A stretch of DNA of 64,000 nt from Coniella vitis (GCA_011317545.1 WUJK01000014.1:310001-374000), one strand, 5' to 3'; shown: positions 25,201-38,503, counted from the first letter of the stretch. The notes: generated by a model not told the origin, from the letters alone. A program made the numbers and translations.

Positions 25201-25818
25201 AGCGACAGCAATGAGAGTTTGTCAGAAGCGGACAGAGCAAAGTCACCACCGATTCCTTCACTTTCATTTGAGCCTGCCGACGGCGAACCAAGCGATGGCT
25301 TGATGAAGCTTGACGCTGCTGGTACCAGTTACGCGTTCTGGAACCTCAACCGTTGGAAGGGTATCGCCAGTCTTAAAGGAGCGGATGGGAAGGCCGGGTC
25401 GACAAAGAAGCACAATAGAGCAAATAGCGAAGCGGTACCGGGTGGTACCCGAGATGAGCCTGATGGAGCACGCCGGAAAAGCTTGGGTTCATCAGTGATT
25501 TCTGGCCAGTTGCTCTCGCAATCCTCCGAACCGGGACCTGCCGACATTCATAGCACCAATCGGCGGCCAGGCCACTTGCACGGCCACTCACATCTCCGTA
25601 CACAGACGACTCAGGACTCTGACCTTCTTCGAGCTACGTCTGTGGTATCAAGGCTTAGCTCTGAGCTTACAAGTGACAGTGACATTGGCAGCGTAACTTC
25701 TGCTCCCGCGCCGTGTCGGAAATGTCATGCGCAGAGACCGAAAACAAAGAGAGTACAGGGCATAGCCAAACTTGTTTGTGGACGATGCGGAACTGTGTAC
25801 ACGACTGAGGTGGCTTGA
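22214..25818 (+). CDS. WD40-repeat protein, WDR44/DGR2 family
   Basis: Four exons (22214-22280, 22344-22612, 22749-22921, 23034-25818) join in frame to 1,097 residues. Introns are GT-AG, of 63, 136 and 112 nt. The N-terminus is low-complexity. A WD40 propeller lies at about residues 295-570, with segments such as GHTNEVIDLSWS and GSEDRKTFIW, and another blade-like piece is near 690. A long Ser/Pro-rich tail follows, with a PTPEPTPKPTP repeat. The last 35 residues contain two CxxC pairs (CRKC near 1063 and CGRC), a zinc-ribbon-like end. The repeat order resembles yeast DGR2/YMR102C and animal WDR44, a Rab11-binding trafficking protein, but the precise role here is inferred. The second intron acceptor is the least certain junction. 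Confidence 0.85.
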
Positions 25819-27933
25819 CCATTTTCAGTTATTCCATGTTCTCAATTGGATCAAATAGTATTTTAGGGGTGGAAAAGCGCGGAGTTGGTGTTGGAATGTA
25901 TTTGTGTTTTTTTTTTCTGTATTACTATGTATCAGATACCAGAATTTCACCAAGCCCACTCACTGCTGGTTCTTTGAGCAGGCAAGGACATTTGCACGCT
26001 GCACCACGGATTGGAACTGCACGTTTGCGCTCCAGCATCTGTGTGTCGTCAGGTATCCATTTGCGCTCACAACTCCAGCTAACAAAGGCCTATCTCTCGC
26101 GATGCCTCCCTGGCATGTTCTTATACACCGTGTCACGTCAGAACCGTCAACCCAGATCCACATCTGTCCTCGCTGGAACAACAACCAATGTCCAGAGTAT
26201 ACTTCTAGACATCCTCCAAAGTCATCCTGTCGGTGGGCAGGGTCTTTTTGAATATCACCGAGCCTCGTCCGTATGTAGATACATGCAGCACCTGTCTCAA
26301 TTTGACCCACTTGATGCACCACCAGGGGTGGATATTATCTTTCCATACATGAGTGTGTTCAGGAGGAGCATCTAGTTTCACATGAAAGAGACCAAGTACA
26401 GTCCAGACTAGGACTCGGGGGACGTTAGTATCTATTAGCGCGAACACCCCCCCCCAAAAAAAATCCGGGGTTGTCAAATGGGCGATCACATTGGAATCTG
26501 GCCCATTCCGCTCCCTGGAATGTGTCCCCGAGTTTTCTCCAGACACCGGCGCAGTATCAAAAGATCATACAACCCTCACGATAGCATGGCTATCACCAAC
26601 ACGACGACGTGGAGGCCAGTGGATACCAATACAAGAAGCATGGCACGTACACATTGCCGGCACGGACTCATGATAAGGAGCATCGAATGCGGTCGTGCCA
26701 GCGTACAGGGTATGGCTACGGGAGAGACGTTCTTGCTGGTCCAAGTGTCACCTATCTGGCTAGCCACGCAGTGATGGTGATGACAATACTGCCCAGATGG
26801 CCGTGCAAGACGTGGAAGCTTGGCCTTTATCCGCTACTATGATACCTAGTACTTTGTAACGGACTACTAGTATGACTCGTTTGATCGTGGGGCCGACCAA
26901 CATTCGTATGATGCGTCTTGAATTCCGTTTGCTGTCCCGCCAAGATATGTTTATGTCAAATGTTTCGCTCGTGACAAGAACTGAGATGGGACCCCCCGCT
27001 GCCCCAGGACCCAGGAAGGGGTTCTGCATCCAACTCGGCTCCATCCAACTCGGCTTTTGGGTAGATTGTTTTGTGGTGTGGAGCATGCAACATCGATATG
27101 TATTTCCATTACCAAATTCCATGCAGGCCTTCCATCTCTGCGGTCAGCGCAGGAGCTGGACAAAATCGGCCAACTCGAGTTTTCACAATGGTATTGTCAC
27201 AGATGCTGCTTTGCGCAGCAGTTCTGAACCTCACTTTACAATATATCGTGACTTCATGCGCATGAGCAAGAGCGTGTCTCGCATTTCCCATACAAAACTC
27301 CCCCATAGCCAAAGCCGCGGGCCAAAGGCCATGGATCCCTAGACCATACTCTGAAGCGGCGTGTGGATCTGCCTCCCTATACATAGAAATCACTCAGTCT
27401 CTGATGTCACTTTTACTGGGGCACATCGGTATTTTAGAAGTTGTCCCTGCCAAATCTGACTCGTTGCCCATTGGTACCTTTGCAGTTGCAGAATTTGTGC
27501 CGAAGGTGGCCAATGACCTGGGGTCCTTCATTTATCAAATACCACCAGGAAAGCGTTCTTGGTGGGAAGTAGCGAAGCTTTGCCTTCCGGGCCCATTCCT
27601 TGATTTTTTTTTTTGGTTTTCTTTTTTTGTAATTCTCTGCTTTTCCCAATCGCCCTTTCTTTTTTTGCTTTAGTTTTATTGTTCCTTCTTTCTGTTGATC
27701 TTCACGTTCTCTTCTGCTGTCGTTGCATATCGTCCTATACGGACTATCACTCGGCTACCTCTCATCCCTTTGTTTTGCCATAAAACCAAAGGTCATATGT
27801 TGCAGACACGCGTCTAAAGTTATCTTGACGTTCAGAAGCAACCCACTCGCAGTCGTCGACTCAGTCCACATCCCACTGGATACGCCGCTGGATACGCCGC
27901 TGTGAGCCCCCGGACCGACACCGCCTGCCCATC
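25819..27933. other. Gene-poor intergenic stretch
   Basis: I see no conserved coding frame. It contains a C-run next to an A-run at about 26448-26463. A 12-bp direct repeat, CTGGATACGCCG, occurs twice at about 27876-27899, just before the permease start, and pyrimidine-rich runs at 27600-27720 look like promoter or 5' UTR sequence. Confidence 0.55.
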
Positions 27934-29875
27934 ATGGCGACTCTCCCAACGCATCAAGAACAGACACTCAGCGCCAAAGACCCCGAGGTCGCCCACAAAG
28001 ACAAGGGCCGGGAGCCAAGCAGTGAAGATGATTCGGCAGACCAGCTACTAGAGTCTCTTGGCTATGTTCAAGAACTCTCGCGCAATCGCTCCACCCTCCA
28101 GGTGGCCTTCATGTCCTTTGTGCTGGCAGCAATCCCGTATGGACTCTCGACAACCATGTACTATCCCCTGGCCGGAGGTGGCCCCGCGAATATCATCTGG
28201 GGCTGGATCGCTGTATCCTGCATCATCCTATGTGTGGCAATATCTCTCGGTGAGATCACGAGCCTGTACCCCACGGCAGGAGGAGTCTACTACCAGACGT
28301 TTCAGCTTTCGCCCCCACGATTTCGAAAAATTGCCAGCTGGACCTGCGGATGGCTGTATATGATTGGCAATGTGACTATCACCCTTGCTGTGAACTTTGG
28401 TACTGCGCTTTTCCTGGTTGCATGCATCGACGTGTTCGAAGACGAAAATGGCAACAGCATCTTTCCCGGCGAGCCCTGGCAGGTCTTCCTGGTCTTTCTC
28501 GCACTGACTCTGCTGTGCAATGCAATTTCGGGCTTTGGTGACCGCTGGTTGCCCATCTTGGATGTAAGACGAATCGCCGGCACTTCTTTCGCCGTGGTGC
28601 TCGCTCTCTGTGACCGTGCTGCACCCAAAATAATCCTTGCCCACTGCGAGAACTTCGTTTTGCTGATATGACTTGGACGGTGATGTAGACTGCAGCCATC
28701 TTTTGGACCTTCGCTGGCGTGTTAGCGATCGTGATATGTGTGCTTGTCGTGGCCAAGGAGGGTCGTCACAGCGCCGAATACGTCTTCACCTCCTTCGAGC
28801 CCCGGTCCGGATGGACGCCTGGCTGGTCATTCTGTGTTGGTCTTTTGCAGGCTGCATACGCCACATCCTCGACAGGGATGGTCATCTCGTAGGACCTGCC
28901 CTTGGTGAAAAGTCCCGGACGGTTGAATGTGAGCTTATGATATGGCTAACCACATGATGATGTAGCATGTGCGAAGAAGTGCGCGAGCCTTCCACCCAGG
29001 TCCCCAAGGCCATGGTCGGCACCATTGTCCTCAACACTTGCTTCGGACTCCTCATCCTCATCCCTCTGGTCTTTGTGATGCCCGACATTGAAGGCCTCCT
29101 CGCCCTAGCCTCTGGCCAACCCGTTCCGTCCATCATCAAGTCCGCCGTCGGCTCGTCAGGCGGCGCCTTTGGCCTTCTTGTGCCGCTCCTAGTGCTTGCT
29201 GTCATTTGCGGCATTGGCTGCACCACCGCCTCGTCCCGGTGTATCTGGGCGTTTGCCCGAGACGGCGCCATCCCGGGAAGTCATCTCTGGAAGAGCATTG
29301 ACCGCCGCTTAGGCGTGCCTTTCAACGCCATGATGCTGTCCATGGTTGTCCAAATCATTCTCGGCCTAATCTATTTCGGCTCCAGCGCGGCTTTCAATGC
29401 CTTTTCTGGCGTTGGCGTCATTTGCTTGACTACTTCGTACGCCATGCCCATCGCGGTCAGCTTGTTAGACCGCAGAGAATCAGTGAAGCATGCAAGCTTC
29501 TACTTTGGTGCTCTGGGCGCTGTGTGTAACTACATTTCTCTCGGTATGTGACCCATTGGGCAATGCAGGGTTTCACTCACATTCTAGTTCTGTACACGCG
29601 GTCCTCATTGCTCTCATTCTCAAGCTAACTGCGAGAACCATTGATAGCGTGGTCCCTCTTGGCTATCCCGCTCTTTTGCATGCCAACTGTCATTCCCGTT
29701 ACAGGAGCCACCATGAACTGTAAGTTTTTCACGTCTCATGACAGCTGTGACTCGAAGCAAACATACTGACCGCCCCAACTCAGATGCCTCGGTTGTTTTT
29801 GTAGCTTTCACATTCATGTCCGTTGCATGGTATGTTGCATGGGGCCACAAGAACTACGCTGGGCCACCAGCTTGA
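27934..29875 (+). CDS. APC-superfamily amino-acid/choline-type permease
   Basis: Five exons (27934-28563, 28689-28888, 28966-29543, 29648-29719, 29784-29875) keep frame and encode 523 residues, the usual size for the fungal GABA/choline permease group. The cytosolic N-terminus (about 65 residues) precedes about 12 hydrophobic segments. Family-typical segments include GLSTTMYYPLAGGGP, SLGEITSLYPTAGGVYYQ, AEYVFTSFEP and SSTGMVISMCEEVREPS, the last made by joining exons 2 and 3. These transporters import amino acids, GABA or choline across the plasma membrane; the substrate cannot be told from sequence. The C-terminus is short and ends TGATAG. All introns are 64-125 nt and GT-AG. Confidence 0.9.
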
Positions 29876-30558
29876 TAGTGCAGTGCGCACATGTCTGCTC
29901 AACAAGGGTATCGAAGAACAGGTTGAAAGTAAGTAAGCGGATTTAGTCGAGTCTTTGGTCAGTCTTACAACCACAGAGTCCCAGATCTTTATTGCCGCGA
30001 CCAAAGCATATCCTTGGTGAGATTGATGTTCGACACTTGTCACCACGTTAGATTTAGAAAATTGTACAATATCGAAGCTTTCATGTCTCTTGGTCCCTCC
30101 CGTGAGGTACGCCATGACTGGTCCTGGCATTGTTTTTAGCCATGGATAAACAGATCCTTTACTGTGCCCTTGTCATAACGATTGCCATTATCTGGTGGAA
30201 AGGGGCATAGCAGCTTCTCTGTTCTGCAGGAAGTGCTCATCTAGCTCTAACCAGGTGCGCCGATATGCCTCACTCAGCTGAGGAGGGTATGGATATAGTA
30301 GGACCGTATTGCAACTGCTAGTTTGGTAGGAATTGTAAAGAGCGCGGTGGTGACTCCGAAGATTGGGGCACATGCTGTTCATGAGCCTCGACGTGGGGCT
30401 GCCCTAAGATGCTCGCGCAGTATTGCGCCGAGCGGGGTTGCTACGTCTCTTTCTTTCACCAAGCATTCAGTGGTCGTTAAACTGAGCCTAGTGTTGGTCA
30501 TCGTTCAGCAAAAAACCTCAGTTGGTTGCTAGAGCGCAATGGATCTTGTCTTGTCCTT
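29876..30558. other. Convergent intergenic region
   Basis: This lies between the 3' ends of the permease (plus) and the NDUFAF6-like gene (minus). No coding frame or repeat was recognised, so it probably holds the two 3' UTRs. Confidence 0.55.
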
Positions 30559-31752
30559 CTAGATCTCATGCTTCCTGAGTGCGCTCCAGATCCGCCATGG
30601 CAATTTCCAGCTGTTTTGAACCTTGAATGGGTCGAAGTTCGTCTTTTCGACACGTTCCAGATAATCGCTGCAGGGGACAGCTTCGAGAAGGACACCGAAG
30701 CCTCGCTTCATCTCGGCATGTGTGCTGTCGTCCCCTTGGGAGGTAACCTCATACATGTGTCCAGATTCCCCCTGATGCTCGTATTCGTGGCCAGGGTGCA
30801 TGCCTTGACGGATGTTATTGAGCATCTCGCGAGCTGTGATGAGGTGGTCGTTGGCGCGAGTGGCCACCTTGAACACGGCGTCTTGAAGGCCTGGCGCATC
30901 GGGCCCATGGCGAAAGACATCCTCTTCTCGCAGATCAGCCTCAGCCATTACGTCAAGCGGCAAGAGAACGGCCTGGCTCCGGACATTGGCGGCCATGAGG
31001 TTGCCTGGCGTCTGCACAGGCCGGGCGGGGGCGGCTAGGACGGGAACGCCGCGAAGAACAGCGACAATGCCGCAGGCTTTGCCGATATGGCTCGCGAGAT
31101 GGTCCATGTGAACAGATTGCATGCCCATGGCGGCTAGCGTCATGTACATGAGAGTGGAGTAGGTGTTTTCGGCATAGTCCTCGAGAGCGGCCAGGGTAGC
31201 AAAGGGTCTGTTGTCCATGTGCTTCTCGCGAGTGCTGATGAAGCGCAGGAGCCAGAATCGGATGGAGCTAGCGGCCGTGTGGGAGCCGGTCTTGTGGGCC
31301 AGGTCGGTAATGGCCTTGTGTAGAAGGATGGAGATGGGCTCCCGGGGCGGTGCGCCGGCAAACGTCTTGTTGACCGAGTCTTTCCAGAACTGCATGCGCA
31401 TCTGGCCTATGGCGGGGTTGGAGACCGTTTCTGGCAGCCTGGCCAGTTCCAGGTTGAGGGTGCGCAGAGCATCGTAGGCGTTCTGAGCCGAGCGAGGCAC
31501 AAATTGGCGGATGAGATATGAATCATAGTCACCTTGTCTGCAGGATTCAAAGAACAAGCGTCAGGAGCGAGTTCTCACGGAGGGTTGGCATGAGGCCCAC
31601 AGCGGGAGAACAGACCTCAACTGGTTGACGCAGTATTTTCGAGCATTCTCAACGTCAGCCTCGGTGAAGATTCCTCTGCGCGTCGCGGCGTTGCCCAAAA
31701 GCCGCACAGCGGGCCTAACTATCCTTGGCCTCATGCTGAAGGATAGCGACAT
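30559..31752 (-). CDS. NDUFAF6: NDUFAF6-like mitochondrial complex I assembly factor
   Basis: Two exons on the minus strand (31752-31616 and 31537-30559, with a 78-nt intron) encode 371 residues. The first 30 are Arg-rich and acid-poor, a plausible mitochondrial presequence. The rest has the squalene/phytoene-synthase fold. QGDYDSYLIRQFVP is formed across the splice junction, followed by QMRMQFWKDSVN and ALEDYAENTYSTLMYMTLAAMG. NDUFAF6 proteins (SICILY in flies) help assemble the matrix arm of NADH dehydrogenase and are not thought to make isoprenoids. The DxxxD pairs of true synthases are not evident. The upstream 676 bp is shared with the divergent RAD5-like gene. Upstream in-frame ATGs exist, but the chosen start best fits a presequence. 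Confidence 0.88.
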
Positions 31753-32428
31753 TGAATAGACGGGTTGAATGCAAAGCTTCGGTCTTGTACTAAGATGTAG
31801 AATGCACCATTTTGATCGTCGAGGGGATCGTCGAGGATTGTCGCGAGTGGACGAGCGGGAAGCGCGAGAGACCGGAAGAAAAACGTATCGAGATAGAGAG
31901 CACTGTCGACCAATACAACAGACTGACACAATGCCCTGCCGTTGCTGCAAACCCAGGCGAACGATTCAAAATACACAAGCACAATTCGTAAACACTATGG
32001 ATTATCTCCAGCTGTACTGTAAACACAGCCTGGGCAGGGAAGCTTACGACAAGGGGCGAGGTTCACGATCTTGGAAGTTCCGAGACCTATTACGTCGACT
32101 ATGTTGAACTTTTTGGACTCGTCCAGGCCAGCTAGGTTCGTCTATGAGATCTTGGAGGGTCGCTTACAGTGGATCTCAGCGGGCATATAGCGCACCACTC
32201 CGGCCCGACAGCAGTCAACCACCCTTGCTTCAGGACCTTGCCACCTCCCAGCTCTGACTAAACGCGGTCACCTGATAGGCCTGTAGCGGCGTCCATTTAC
32301 AGAAGTCGCGCCTTGCCTCCCGTCGCGTCTGTCGCGTCCCCCACCAAGCCTCTGTTGGGCCCAAGGCTCTCTCATGCTCGCTTTCTCACGCTCAACAAAA
32401 CAACGCCCATCCAATCTGCCACTCCGCC
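31753..32428. promoter_or_regulatory. Divergent promoter region of the NDUFAF6-like and RAD5-like genes
   Basis: The two start codons are 676 bp apart and point away from each other, so both promoters must lie here. I saw no clear TATA box. Confidence 0.6.
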
Positions 32429-35400
32429 ATGACGACCCGCATAGCCGATGCACATGCGGATAGCCACCCTCCAGCGAAGAAAAGACGCTTCTTTGCAGAT
32501 GCAGACGATGACCCCACCTTCTCGTCGGACCCGGCTAGCCCAGCGAAGTTGTCCGTCGACCCGACTCACCACGACTCCCATGCCTCAACCCTCTCCTCCT
32601 CGCCTCCTCATTTATCGTCACCCAATGGCGAAGCTGGCCCTTCCAGAGCGTGCCATGCCACGTCTTTGGTTTTCGACGAGAGTACATTCGAGGCTCTCGT
32701 TGGAGACAAAATCAACCCTGACGACCTGGCTGTGATTCGCGAAAATTGCGACGACAACATCGAGACGGCGGTTAACATGTACTTTGATGGTAACTGGAAG
32801 AACATAAAGAAGAGCAAGCAAAAGACAAACAGTGCCCCGATGCAAATGTCCATATCGTCCTCGAAACTAAAATCAAACTCTCCCGCATCTCGCCCTCCGG
32901 ATGCCGAGGTCAACACCCGCCACCGACTCAGGTCCATGCCGAATTCGCGATACATTGGAGCCTTCGGAGTGGAGGGATGGGCGACACGGAGCGGCCTTAA
33001 TATGCTCAAGCATGGCGACATTGTTAAGATTGAGCGTCAGAAGATTCAGCCTCCCAAGAAAGCCACCCTTGCCGCCTCGAGACGAGTGGACGTGATTGTT
33101 CGTTTCACCAACGATAAGGGCATCGAAATCGGTCGTCTCGCCAAGGACACTGCCAACTGGGTATCATGTTTGATAGATCAAAATATTTGTAAATTTGAGG
33201 GCGTCTGCGTCTACGCACCTGACAGGCTCAGGACGAACGACACCGTCTTTCTCCAGCTTCGTTGCTCTCTGCTGCGGTCAGCATTCGAGCGACGAGCTTT
33301 CGATCTATCAGACAATCGCATCACCGGTATATTCGAAGAGAAAGAGACATCTGGCGAACGCGACCTGCGTATGCGCCAGGTAGCGCTCGTCAGGCTATTT
33401 CAAGAGACTGGATTAGATCCGTCCAAGGTGAACGCCGCCGCCGCTAGACACCAGCGCCAGGGTTTGCTTGAGGCAGCCGAGCTTGCTGACAAGCAAGAGA
33501 AAAAAGCGCAAAAACAGCGAAGTGGCGAAGCTGGGTCCTCAACGCCTTCAGAAGACGAGGACGGGCAGGAGTTGCAACAAGATCAGCTTGATTCATTGTA
33601 CAAGAAGGCACAGTCATTCGATTTCAACACTCCAGAAACAGAGCCGAGTGACACCTTCGCAATGACCCTTCGGCCCTATCAGAAGCAAGCTCTCCACTGG
33701 ATGCTGTCAAAGGAAAGGAATGAGAAAGAGAAACGGCGCGAAGTGTCCATGCATCCTCTCTGGGAAGAGTATATTTGGCCAAGTAAAGACGTCGATGACA
33801 AGGACTTGCCCAACGTGCCTGATCTGCCTTGCTTTTATATGAATCCATATTCTGGCGACTTATCACTTGACTTCCCTCTGCAGGAGCAGCATTGCCTTGG
33901 TGGTATTCTGGCTGATGAAATGGGCCTGGGGAAAACAATTCAAATGTTGAGCTTGATCCATACGCATCGACCAGCAACCCGACATGATGCCCGTACATCG
34001 AGCAATGGCCTTGGACCACTGAATAGTCTCCCACGTCAACCTCACCCAGCAGACGCAGTTTCAGGCACCACCTTGGTCATTGCACCCATGTCGCTTCTGT
34101 CGCAGTGGCAGAGTGAGGTTGAGAATGCATCCAAGGAAAAGACGTTGAGGTCCATGGTATACTACGGTAGCGACAAAGTCGCGGATCTTCGGGCACTTTG
34201 CTGCTCTCCCAATACTAGCGCTGCCCCAGACGTCATCATCACCAGTTATGGCATTGTTCTCTCTGAATTTACGCAAATGGCATCCAGGAAGGGCAGCCGA
34301 GATGGTCACTGTGGTCTATTCTCATTCAAATTCTTCAGAATCATTCTTGATGAGGCCCACAGTATCAAAAATCGGCAGTCAAAGACGGCAAAGGCCTGCT
34401 ACGAGCTTGCTGCAGAGCACAGATGGGTGCTCACTGGCACACCTATTGTCAACAAACTTGAGGATTTGTTTAGCCTCGTACGCTTCCTCAAAGTGGAGCC
34501 ATGGAACAACTTTTCCTTTTGGCGGACATTCATTACCGTACCCTTCGAGTCTGGCAACTTCGTGAAAGCTTTGGATGTTGTGCAAACTGTATTAGAGCCG
34601 TTGGTCATGCGACGAACCAAGGACATGAAGACACCTCATGGTGAAGCGCTCGTCGCCTTGCCTACAAAACATATTGAGGTCGTCGACATTGAATTCTCCG
34701 AAGCTGAACGGAAGATATACGATTACATATTCACCCGTGCCAAGAGAACTCTTCAAGACAACGTGCAGGCCGGTACGGTCATGAAAGCGTTTACCACAAT
34801 CTTCGCGCAGCTCTTACGTCTGCGTCAGAGCTGTTGCCACCCAACTCTTGTGCGCAATCACGAAGTATTGGCAGACGAAGAGGAAGCTGCCGCGAATGCC
34901 GATGCAGTAACTGGTTTGGCTGATGACATGGACTTGTCGTCGCTGATTGAACGATTTACTGCGGATACCGATGATGAACGAGACGCCAACGCGTTCGGTG
35001 CTCACGTGCTGCAGCAAATTCGTGACGAGGCGGCGAGCGAGTGTCCAGTGTGTTGCGAGGAACCCATGATCGACCAAACTGTGACAGGATGTTGGCATTC
35101 GGCCTGCAAGAAGTGTTTGCTCGACTATATCCGACATCAGACCGACCAACATTGTGTTCCAAAATGTTTCAGTTGTCGCGAACCCATCGATTCTCGAGAC
35201 TTGTTCGAAGTTGTACGGCACGATGATGACCCACTGGAGACTACCTTGGCGACTCCACGCATCAGCCTCCAGCGGCTTGGTGTCAACTCGTCTTCGGCCA
35301 AAATTGTTGCCTTAATGAGGCACCTACGGGCCTTGCGTAAGCAGCATCCCCGAATCAAGTCTGTGGTCTTCAGCCAATTCACCTCCTTTATGACTCTTAT

Positions 35401-35886
35401 AGAGGGTAGTCTGGTAAAAGCCAACATGCATTATCTACGTCTTGATGGTTCTATGGCGCAGAAATCCCGGGCGGCTGTGCTGAATGAGTTCCGCGATACA
35501 GACAAGTTCACAGTCTTGCTTATATCTCTGAAAGCTGGTGGGGTGGGCTTGAATCTTGTATCGGCCAAGCGAGTTTTCATGATGGATCCATGGTGGAGTT
35601 ATGCTGTAGAAGCCCAGGCGATCGACCGCGTACACCGTATGGGCCAAGAAGATGAAGTATGGGTTTACAGATTTATTGTCAAGGACAGCGTGGAAGAGCG
35701 AATGCTCAAAGTCCAGGACCGGAAGAAATTTATGTGAGTGGACTCGAGACATGGCAAGCAAACTAAATGTGGGATGTAATCCTGAGCTAACCTGTGATGC
35801 TTTCTAGTGCTACATCACTTGGCATGATGAACGACGAGGAGCGAAAGCTGCAACGCATTGAAGACATCAAGGAGCTTTTAAGCTGA
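32429..35886 (+). CDS. RAD5: Rad5/HLTF-type DNA repair helicase and RING E3 ubiquitin ligase
   Basis: Exons 32429-35733 and 35808-35886 (74-nt intron) encode 1,127 residues. Order: a basic, Pro/Ser-rich N-terminus with PAKKRR; a UBA-like AVNMYFDGNW segment; a HIRAN domain starting RYIGAFGVEGW near residue 173; then a SNF2 helicase with Walker A DEMGLGKT near 496 and DEAH at 641. Between the helicase lobes is a C3HC4 RING from about residue 872, with CPVC, CWHSACKKC and CFSC. The second lobe has VVFSQFTSF near 980 and DRVHRMGQ near 1065. Rad5 polyubiquitinates PCNA with Ubc13-Mms2 and remodels stalled forks in error-free damage tolerance. All key motifs are intact. The final exon supplies the conserved MMNDEER ending. 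Confidence 0.95.
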
Positions 35887-36816
35887 TCTTGTCCAGTACT
35901 GCGTGGCTTTTGACTGGGCCTTAGGACAAGGGGCGTCACGTTGTAGCTGGCTCTTTAGTGGTTGTAAATTTGACAGCGGGTAGACAGATGCCGGGCACGA
36001 GCATCCACTCGCTTCTTGAGGTTCTCCCAAATCCACCTACGGGGCTTTCCCTCTCCCTCTGTTGTGTGTTTGCTTCTACTTACTGGTCACTTCCGGAGCA
36101 GCAGCTACTCAACTTCGCCGTTGTCCTGCATCTTTAGATTCGAGCTCGAATCGTCTCACCAGCAACTCGTTGGAGACGCTCTGTTGAGATGTCGGAGGCG
36201 CTGCCAACCCAACGGCATTCCAGAAGCAGCAGGCTGACTCGATTCTCTGGCTGATAACGCGAGGCCTCACTTCTGGAGGTCAACCACTTGATCTCCTGTC
36301 CATGATCCGCACGCAATAGCTGAGTCACAACCGCGAGTCAAATTACCTCTAGAATACGCATCCAGCGATTCGCAGCAACTACATTACATACGCCTCTGCA
36401 TCCTTCCATATCCCCGCTTTAAACCCGCAAACAACAGACCGTCTGTATGTATGTCGACATCGGCGTCCAGGACACCCCATTGCGCTGCCTGAACTGCCAG
36501 GACTGCTACTCATTTTTACGATGCTTTGCCGTCTGAAAAGTCTGATTCAGCAACGGCTTCCCTCCGCCCACTTGCGATGAAAATGTGCGTTGTGGACACG
36601 AGTCTGACCGCCGCTTGTACTGTACACGATATGATTGACCCACCCCGCAAGCCGGAAGCTGCGCGTGGATTTGGTCACGCAGATAAAACCCATCCTAGTC
36701 GTTGTTGTTGTTATTGTTGTTCTTCTTCTTCTTGAGTTAACCTTTCTACTTTCGCAACAAGTCAATTGTCCATCATTGAACATAGAAGCGTTCGGCAGTC
36801 TCTTTTCACTGCCATC
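35887..36816. other. Intergenic region upstream of the MFS transporter
   Basis: No gene is recognised. A GTTGTTATT/CTT-rich trinucleotide tract lies at about 36700-36735, roughly 80 bp before the transporter start, in its presumed 5' UTR or promoter. Confidence 0.5.
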
Positions 36817-38503
36817 ATGGTCGCTATGGAGGTGGGTGGGTCCCCGGGGCCAGCCCATGGCGAGAAAAGTAGGTTATGGCTTCTGATAAGCATCAACACC
36901 TGTCCTGAGTATTGATCAACGAAACAGATAATGCGGCTACCGCGCAATTCCAGCCGACCCCATCTGTGAACCTGGAAGCTCGAGAGCCGGGGACGTCAAG
37001 CGACGGTTCCGAGCATGACGGAACAGACCCGATGGACAGCATCTACGACCGCTTCCCACCGCACCGAAAGACGCTCATGGTGGCGGTCATGGCGTGGTGC
37101 GGTCTATTGTCGCCTGTTTCCTCTACGACAGTTCTGAGCGCTATTCCAGAAGTTGCCGCTTCGTTTCATACAACGGGGTCCATGATCAGCATCAGCAACG
37201 CCCTGTATCTGGTGTGTATGGCGCTTAGCCCGTGTTTCTGGGGCCCTTTGTGCCAATTGATCGGACGGAAAACGGTGCGTCTTTGTTCTACTTGTGGTCA
37301 ACAGACACTCTGGCTATACCTCGTGGTCTCTGGAGCACTAACATTTCTGCAAAGTCGTGCCTGACGACGGGCATCATCTTCCTGCTCTGCTCCATTGCGA
37401 CTGCACTTGCGCCGAATCTCGCAGCCTTTTTCATATTCCGCATGCTTACGGCCTTCTTTGCTACGGCCTTCCTCGTGATTGGGCCAGCGATCATAAGTGA
37501 CTTGTTCCACCCAACTGCGCGAGCGACGGCCCTGTCGTGGTTTTATACAGGCGCCCTGGTGGGGCCTGCCATTGGCCCGCTTGTGGGAGGCATCATTTGT
37601 ACCTTCACCTCATGGCGCGTCATCTTCTGGCTTCAGACAGGCCTTGCTGGCGTTGGCGTGATTGGCCCCTTGTTCTTGCTGCAGGAAACTCTGGTGGTAG
37701 ACAAGAATAGCAAAAAGGTCGTCCTTTCCAACCTTCCCACGCTGGCAGACAAGGCAAAATATTTGGCGCGCGTGACCAGTCCCCTGCGTCCCATAAGCCT
37801 GTTGCTCAAGTCGCCAGGCCTCATCTGTGTAGCCCTGGCTTCGGGCACGCTCGTGTGGAACCAGTACAGTCTCCTCACACCCATCCGCTATGTCTTGAAC
37901 CCTCGTTTCAACCTGCAAACGCCGCTCCAGTCTGGTCTCTTCTACCTCGCCCCTGGCACGGGGTTCATTGTCGGCACGTTTGGTGGCGGTCGCTTGGCAG
38001 ACCACGTCTTGAAGCGGTGGATCGCCAAGCGGGATGGACAGCGTGTGGCCGAGGACCGGCTCCGAAGCTGCATCGTGTTCATGGCCGCCGTTATCCCGGC
38101 CTCGATGCTCATCTACGGCTGGTCCGTCGACAAGGCTGTAGGTGGCATTCCCCTCCCCGTGGTCTTCATGTTCGTGCAGGGCGTGGCGCAGAGCTTCTCG
38201 TTTCCTAGCCTCAATACATACTGTCTGGATGTTGCGCAGGCGCGCAACAAGAGCGCCGAGGCGGTGGCGGGTAACTTCATGGTGCGCTATCTGTTTGGCG
38301 CTGTGGCCTCGGCGGCTGTGCTGCCTGCCATCGAGTCTATCGGCCTTGGGTGGTTCAGTACCATCTCGGCCGTCCTCATGATCCTGGCTGTGGTGGGGTT
38401 GTGTGCTACCATTCGATGGGGGGCTGGATGGCGGGAAAAGGCAGAGGAGGAGAGACGGGCAAAGTTGGCGGAAGATGATAGGAGCCCGGTATCTCAGCCT
38501 TAG
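36817..38503 (+). CDS. MFS transporter, DHA1-like
   Basis: Three exons (36817-36868, 36928-37274, 37355-38503) give 515 residues; introns are 59 and 80 nt. There is no ATG in frame near the start of exon 2, so the 17-codon first exon from ATG 36817 is the best-supported start, and its phase fits. The protein has a polar N-terminus and then about 12 hydrophobic segments. The loop motif GPLCQLIGRKT matches the MFS A motif between segments 2 and 3, and GALVGPAIGPLVGG matches the antiporter motif C. DHA1 members export drugs, polyamines or metabolites; the cargo is unknown. The scytalone dehydratase gene lies next door, but adjacency alone does not show a joint function. Confidence 0.88.

Noticed and set aside
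25815..26375. 186-codon frame after the WD40 gene
   Set aside because: It overlaps the WD40 stop codon, has no conserved segment, and competes with another frame over the same bases.
30526..31038. 170-codon plus-strand frame
   Set aside because: Antisense to the well-supported NDUFAF6-like exon 2.
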